Shown here piece by piece: positions 61,337-64,000 of a stretch of DNA of 64,000 bases. This stretch comes from CBDAUN01 sp965200645 (lineage in GTDB: Bacteria > Pseudomonadota > Gammaproteobacteria > Arenicellales > JAJDZL01). The notes beneath the pieces were generated by a model. That model searched no databases. It was not told where the DNA came from and saw only the letters and a list, made by a program, of their open reading frames with translations. The stretch is from positions 434,001-498,000 of the forward strand of contig CBDAUN010000002.1 in the NCBI GenBank assembly GCA_965200645.1, given 5' to 3'. Position numbers and translations under genes: made by a program. How positions within the stretch are numbered: the first letter of the stretch is position 1; each line of letters starts with the position of its first letter.

Positions 61337-62182
61337 ATGGCGGCGCAATCAAACACACCACTGGGGTATCGAATCGCTCCTGCGCGTAAATGGCAGTTGT
61401 TTACCCGCAAGTCCCCATTAATTGACATTGCTCAATTGCTGGTTCTGATTTTTGCCACGGCTTGGATCATTTACACGGGTGCCCAAGCCATGGAGTACAA
61501 CTGGCAGTGGTATCGAGTAGATCGATACATCTACACCTACCGCAATGGTGAGTTTAAGTTTGGACCGTTGATGCAGGGTTTGTTCGTAACGTTCAAACTC
61601 ACTGGCTACAGCATGGTTTTGGTAGTTATCATCGGACTATCAACGGCCTTTCTGAGAATGTCAAATTCCTTTTCGGGGCGTCTTTTAGCGAATGTCTACT
61701 TGGAAAGCATTCGAAACACACCGTTGTTGGTTCAACTGTTTCTGTTCTATTTCATCTTGGCACCTATTTTGGGAATCGACCGATTTTGGGCTGGTGTGCT
61801 TTGCTTGAGTTTTTTTGAAGGGTCATTTGCCGCCGAAATCATTCGAGCGGGCATTCAGTCTGTTCCAAAGGGTCAGCACGAAGCGGCAAATGCATTGGGC
61901 TTCACGCGCTTCAATCGCTTTCGGGACATAGTTCTGCCGCAATCGATTCCACTCATACTTCCGCCCATGACAGGGTTGGTCATTAATTTGATTAAGCACT
62001 CCGCGATCGTTAGTGTTATTGCGGTCGAGGATTTAACGACTGAAGGTCTGAACATTATTTCGGAGACTTTTATGGCATTCGAAATATGGTTTACGGTCGC
62101 TGGCATATATTTGGTAGTGACTGTATCACTCTCGTTATTTGTATCGTGGCTTGAAGCGCGAGCAACACGCGGACGACGATAA
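61337..62182 (+). CDS. polar amino acid ABC transporter permease (HisM/GlnP type)
   Basis: This 281-residue membrane protein has three to five helices and the EAA motif EAANALGFTRFNRFRDIVLPQSIPLILPPM, close to QEAA...GF...RFR...PQ of amino acid permeases. The N-terminal helix is at residues about 27-48, and an extra hydrophilic loop follows (residues 50-70). It precedes the SBP gene by 33 bases. With the second permease downstream it forms a heterodimeric channel. No ATPase gene is in the window, but it may follow beyond 64000. Confidence 0.92.
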   Translation: MAAQSNTPLGYRIAPARKWQLFTRKSPLIDIAQLLVLIFATAWIIYTGAQAMEYNWQWYRVDRYIYTYRNGEFKFGPLMQGLFVTFKLTGYSMVLVVIIGLSTAFLRMSNSFSGRLLANVYLESIRNTPLLVQLFLFYFILAPILGIDRFWAGVLCLSFFEGSFAAEIIRAGIQSVPKGQHEAANALGFTRFNRFRDIVLPQSIPLILPPMTGLVINLIKHSAIVSVIAVEDLTTEGLNIISETFMAFEIWFTVAGIYLVVTVSLSLFVSWLEARATRGRR

Positions 62183-62215
62183 CGAGTTTACACAATAAAA
62201 CTGGAGAACTTAGAA

Positions 62216-63040
62216 ATGAAATTTATGAAAGGAATTAAATCCTCCATTTTGGCAATCGTAGCTGCTGCTTTGGTATCGGTATCAGGTGTGGCTGTTGCTC
62301 ACGAAGGCGAGAGCGTAGTCGAGACAATTGTCAAACGCGGCACGTTGCGTGTCGGAATGTCTACCTTCGTTCCTTGGGCGATGCGTGACAAGCAAGGCAA
62401 TCTAATTGGATTTGAAATTGACGTAGCTACCAAAGTCGCAGAAGACATGGGAGTGGAAGTTGAGTTTGTACCAACAGCCTGGTCAGGCATCATTCCTGCG
62501 TTGATCGCAGGTAAATTCGATGTGATTATTGGCGGAATGTCAATTCGACCAGCCCGAAATTTGACGGTCAATTTCACTACACCGTATGCACATTCCGGTC
62601 AGCAAATTGTTGCAAGCACGGAACTGGCAAGTGGCTTCGAACTTGCTGATTTCAATAGTCCAGACGTCATTATCGCTTGCCGCCGTGGCGCGACACCTTG
62701 CAACATCGCTCAAAAGCATTTTCCAGAAGCTCAAGTTGCACGATTTGATGACGATGCTCAAGCAGGTCAGGAAGTCGTGAACGGTAAAGCACACGCTTGG
62801 ATTTCTTCAGCACCAAAACCGCGCTTTTGGACAGCCAAGAGCGAGGGCAAACTCTTCATGCCTACAGAAGAAAACCTAACAACTGGCGATGAGGCTTTTG
62901 CACTTCGAAAAGGTGACGCAGATGCTGTGAATTTTTTCAGCAACTGGATTTTAGTGAATTCCAGCAACGGCTGGCTTCAAGAGCGTCACGATTTTTGGTT
63001 TAAGGCGCAGACTTGGGCTGATCAGGTGGAGTCCCAATAG
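62216..63040 (+). CDS. polar amino acid ABC transporter substrate-binding protein
   Basis: This 274-residue SBP_bac_3 protein has a signal peptide (SSILAIVAAALVSVSGVAVAH, cleavage likely after VAVA). The mature part has GTLRVGMSTFVPWAMRDKQG, IGFEIDVATKVAEDMGVEVE, and VEFVPTAWSGIIPALIAGKFDVIIGGMSI. The start has GGAG nine bases upstream. Placing SBP between two permease genes is unusual, as is the terminator-like hairpin just after it. Ligand unknown; cysteate, a basic or a polar amino acid are candidates. Confidence 0.94.
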   Translation: MKFMKGIKSSILAIVAAALVSVSGVAVAHEGESVVETIVKRGTLRVGMSTFVPWAMRDKQGNLIGFEIDVATKVAEDMGVEVEFVPTAWSGIIPALIAGKFDVIIGGMSIRPARNLTVNFTTPYAHSGQQIVASTELASGFELADFNSPDVIIACRRGATPCNIAQKHFPEAQVARFDDDAQAGQEVVNGKAHAWISSAPKPRFWTAKSEGKLFMPTEENLTTGDEAFALRKGDADAVNFFSNWILVNSSNGWLQERHDFWFKAQTWADQVESQ

Positions 63041-63053
63041 ACGCAATGAATTT

Positions 63054-63089
63054 GCGGTTTCCCCGAGAGACTTTTAGCGGGGAAACCGC
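63054..63089 (+). repeat. hairpin after amino acid SBP gene
   Basis: GCGGTTTCCCC and GGGGAAACCGC form a perfect 11-base stem with a 14-base loop, 13 bases after the SBP stop and before the second permease gene. Only TTTT follows nearby, so it may be a partial terminator or a 3'-end protecting structure. Confidence 0.75.
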
Positions 63090-63110
63090 TCAGTTTTCTA
63101 AATCAGCTCT

Positions 63111-64000
63111 GTGAATACCCACCGCATCAAACCGCCGCAGCCGCGTAAGACCATAGTCAAGCCGATTGATATCGGCATTATTGGTTTAGTCATTGCCGCC
63201 GTTGTGTTCGTGTACTACCGTGTCGAACACGTTTTGGTGTACCACTGGAATTGGGAGTTGGTATTTAGTTATGTTGTGCACATTGACGAAGAAACAGGGA
63301 AAATTCTGCCAAACCTCTTTCTCAAAGGGGTTGCGATGACATTGAGACTGGCATTTTGGGGGACCATTCTCGCAGCAATAATTGGCATCATCATGGGGCT
63401 GTCCCGTTGCACTAACAGTTTATTTCTTCGCAGTGTCAGCAGGCTTTACGTCGAACTTATTCGGAATATTCCACCCGTCGTCTTCATTTTTGTCTTTTAC
63501 TTTTTTATAAGTAGTCAACTAACACCACTACTAGGTCTGGATGACATTGCACGTACGGCCTCGCCCAATACGGTCGTGGTCATCGAACTGCTATTTGGGC
63601 CCATAGAGTTGTTCAATAACTTCTTGGCTGGCTTGATTTGCCTTGCAGTATTTGAAGGGGCTTATATTACGGAGATTGTCAGAGCTGGTGTGCAATCAAT
63701 TCAAAAAGGACAATGGGAAGCAGCACGGGCAATTGGGCTGTCGCGAGTTCGAGTTCTTTCCGATGTGATCTTACCTCAAGCAATCAAGACTATTCTTCCG
63801 CCTTTAGCGGGTCAGTTCATCACATTGGTCAAGGATTCCAGTATTGTGTCGTTGATTTCTATACAAGAACTGACGTTTTTGACTCAAGATGTTTCGAACA
63901 CCACGACACAATTTTTTGAGGCGTGGATAATCACCGCATTTCTTTATTTCGCGATGTGCTATCCGTTGGCATTGCTGTTCAGAAGATTTGAAAAGACTGG
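63111..64000 (+). CDS. polar amino acid ABC transporter permease, partial (runs off window)
   Basis: From GTG 63111 an open frame runs to the window end (about 296 codons). It has an N-terminal helix (IGIIGLVIAAVVFVYY), a hydrophilic segment, a permease core with YVELIRNIPPVVFIFVFYFF, and the EAA loop EAARAIGLSRVRVLSDVILPQAIKTILPP. It is a HisQ/GlnP-like partner of the permease at 61337. It lies 21 bases after the hairpin. The stop codon is outside the window, so the true length is unknown. Confidence 0.92.
   Translation, partial: MNTHRIKPPQPRKTIVKPIDIGIIGLVIAAVVFVYYRVEHVLVYHWNWELVFSYVVHIDEETGKILPNLFLKGVAMTLRLAFWGTILAAIIGIIMGLSRCTNSLFLRSVSRLYVELIRNIPPVVFIFVFYFFISSQLTPLLGLDDIARTASPNTVVVIELLFGPIELFNNFLAGLICLAVFEGAYITEIVRAGVQSIQKGQWEAARAIGLSRVRVLSDVILPQAIKTILPPLAGQFITLVKDSSIVSLISIQELTFLTQDVSNTTTQFFEAWIITAFLYFAMCYPLALLFRRFEKT

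Noticed and set aside
1..64000. CRISPR array, rRNA operon, prophage or integron attC array
   Set aside because: No regularly spaced repeats, rRNA-like text, phage structural genes or attC-type repeats were seen on reading both strands.

Overview
The window looks like chromosome of a moderately AT-rich, heterotrophic and probably marine gammaproteobacterium. The taxonomic guess rests on two blocks of conserved order: ilvB-ilvN-ilvC-psd-pssA followed by leuA, and mltD beside a yafS-like methyltransferase, rnhA and dnaQ. The marine guess rests on gene content only (a DddP-like DMSP-lyase homologue, an Mrp-type cation/H+ antiporter, and many transporters and amidases for small organic N and S compounds). 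No rRNA gene, tRNA gene or CRISPR array was recognised.

Layout. 1-10.5 kb: housekeeping biosynthesis. It holds branched-chain amino acid genes, phosphatidylethanolamine synthesis (psd, pssA), a type III glutamine synthetase with its own promoter, operator-like palindrome and terminator, a DM13 protein, and leuA preceded by a leucine leader peptide and attenuator and followed by a family 4 uracil-DNA glycosylase. An orphan PD-(D/E)XK nuclease-like gene sits inside this block. 10.8-17 kb: an AlbA_2/Schlafen-type ATP-binding protein, a solo IS end, then mltD, yafS-like, rnhA and dnaQ. 17-24.3 kb: a ten-gene minus-strand Mrp-type antiporter operon with three D-like subunits and no full-length A subunit. 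24.3-24.9 kb: a TnpB scar.

25-41 kb: accessory metabolism. It holds a SABATH-type carboxyl methyltransferase, an amidase, a membrane-type dipeptidase, an unrecognised 558-residue protein paired with a DUF3726 protein, a GMC oxidoreductase, a TauD-type dioxygenase, a PotBCD-like ABC importer without an ATPase gene, and a TctCBA tripartite transporter. 41.3-44.9 kb: a GC-richer island of mobile-element debris. It has long imperfect inverted repeats, an IS1595-like transposase relic, a frameshifted dctM fragment, an IS4/IS1634-like transposase relic, and one apparently intact DDE-transposase IS. The 3' flank of that IS recurs as the solo relic beside mltD, and inverted repeats in it have changed in a compensatory way.

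45-64 kb: rtcB, the DddP-like gene, a kinase-like APH protein, an N,N-dimethylformamidase-like large subunit with an unknown partner, an M14 deacylase, a second amidase, an orphan DUF1116 protein, then a plus-strand run of Rieske oxygenase, aminotransferase, split ThDP decarboxylase, aldehyde dehydrogenase and a polar amino acid ABC importer. That last run reads as a coherent import, transamination, decarboxylation and oxidation route for an unusual amino acid; cysteate is one possible substrate. In all three SBP-dependent transport operons a strong hairpin lies directly after the binding-protein gene.
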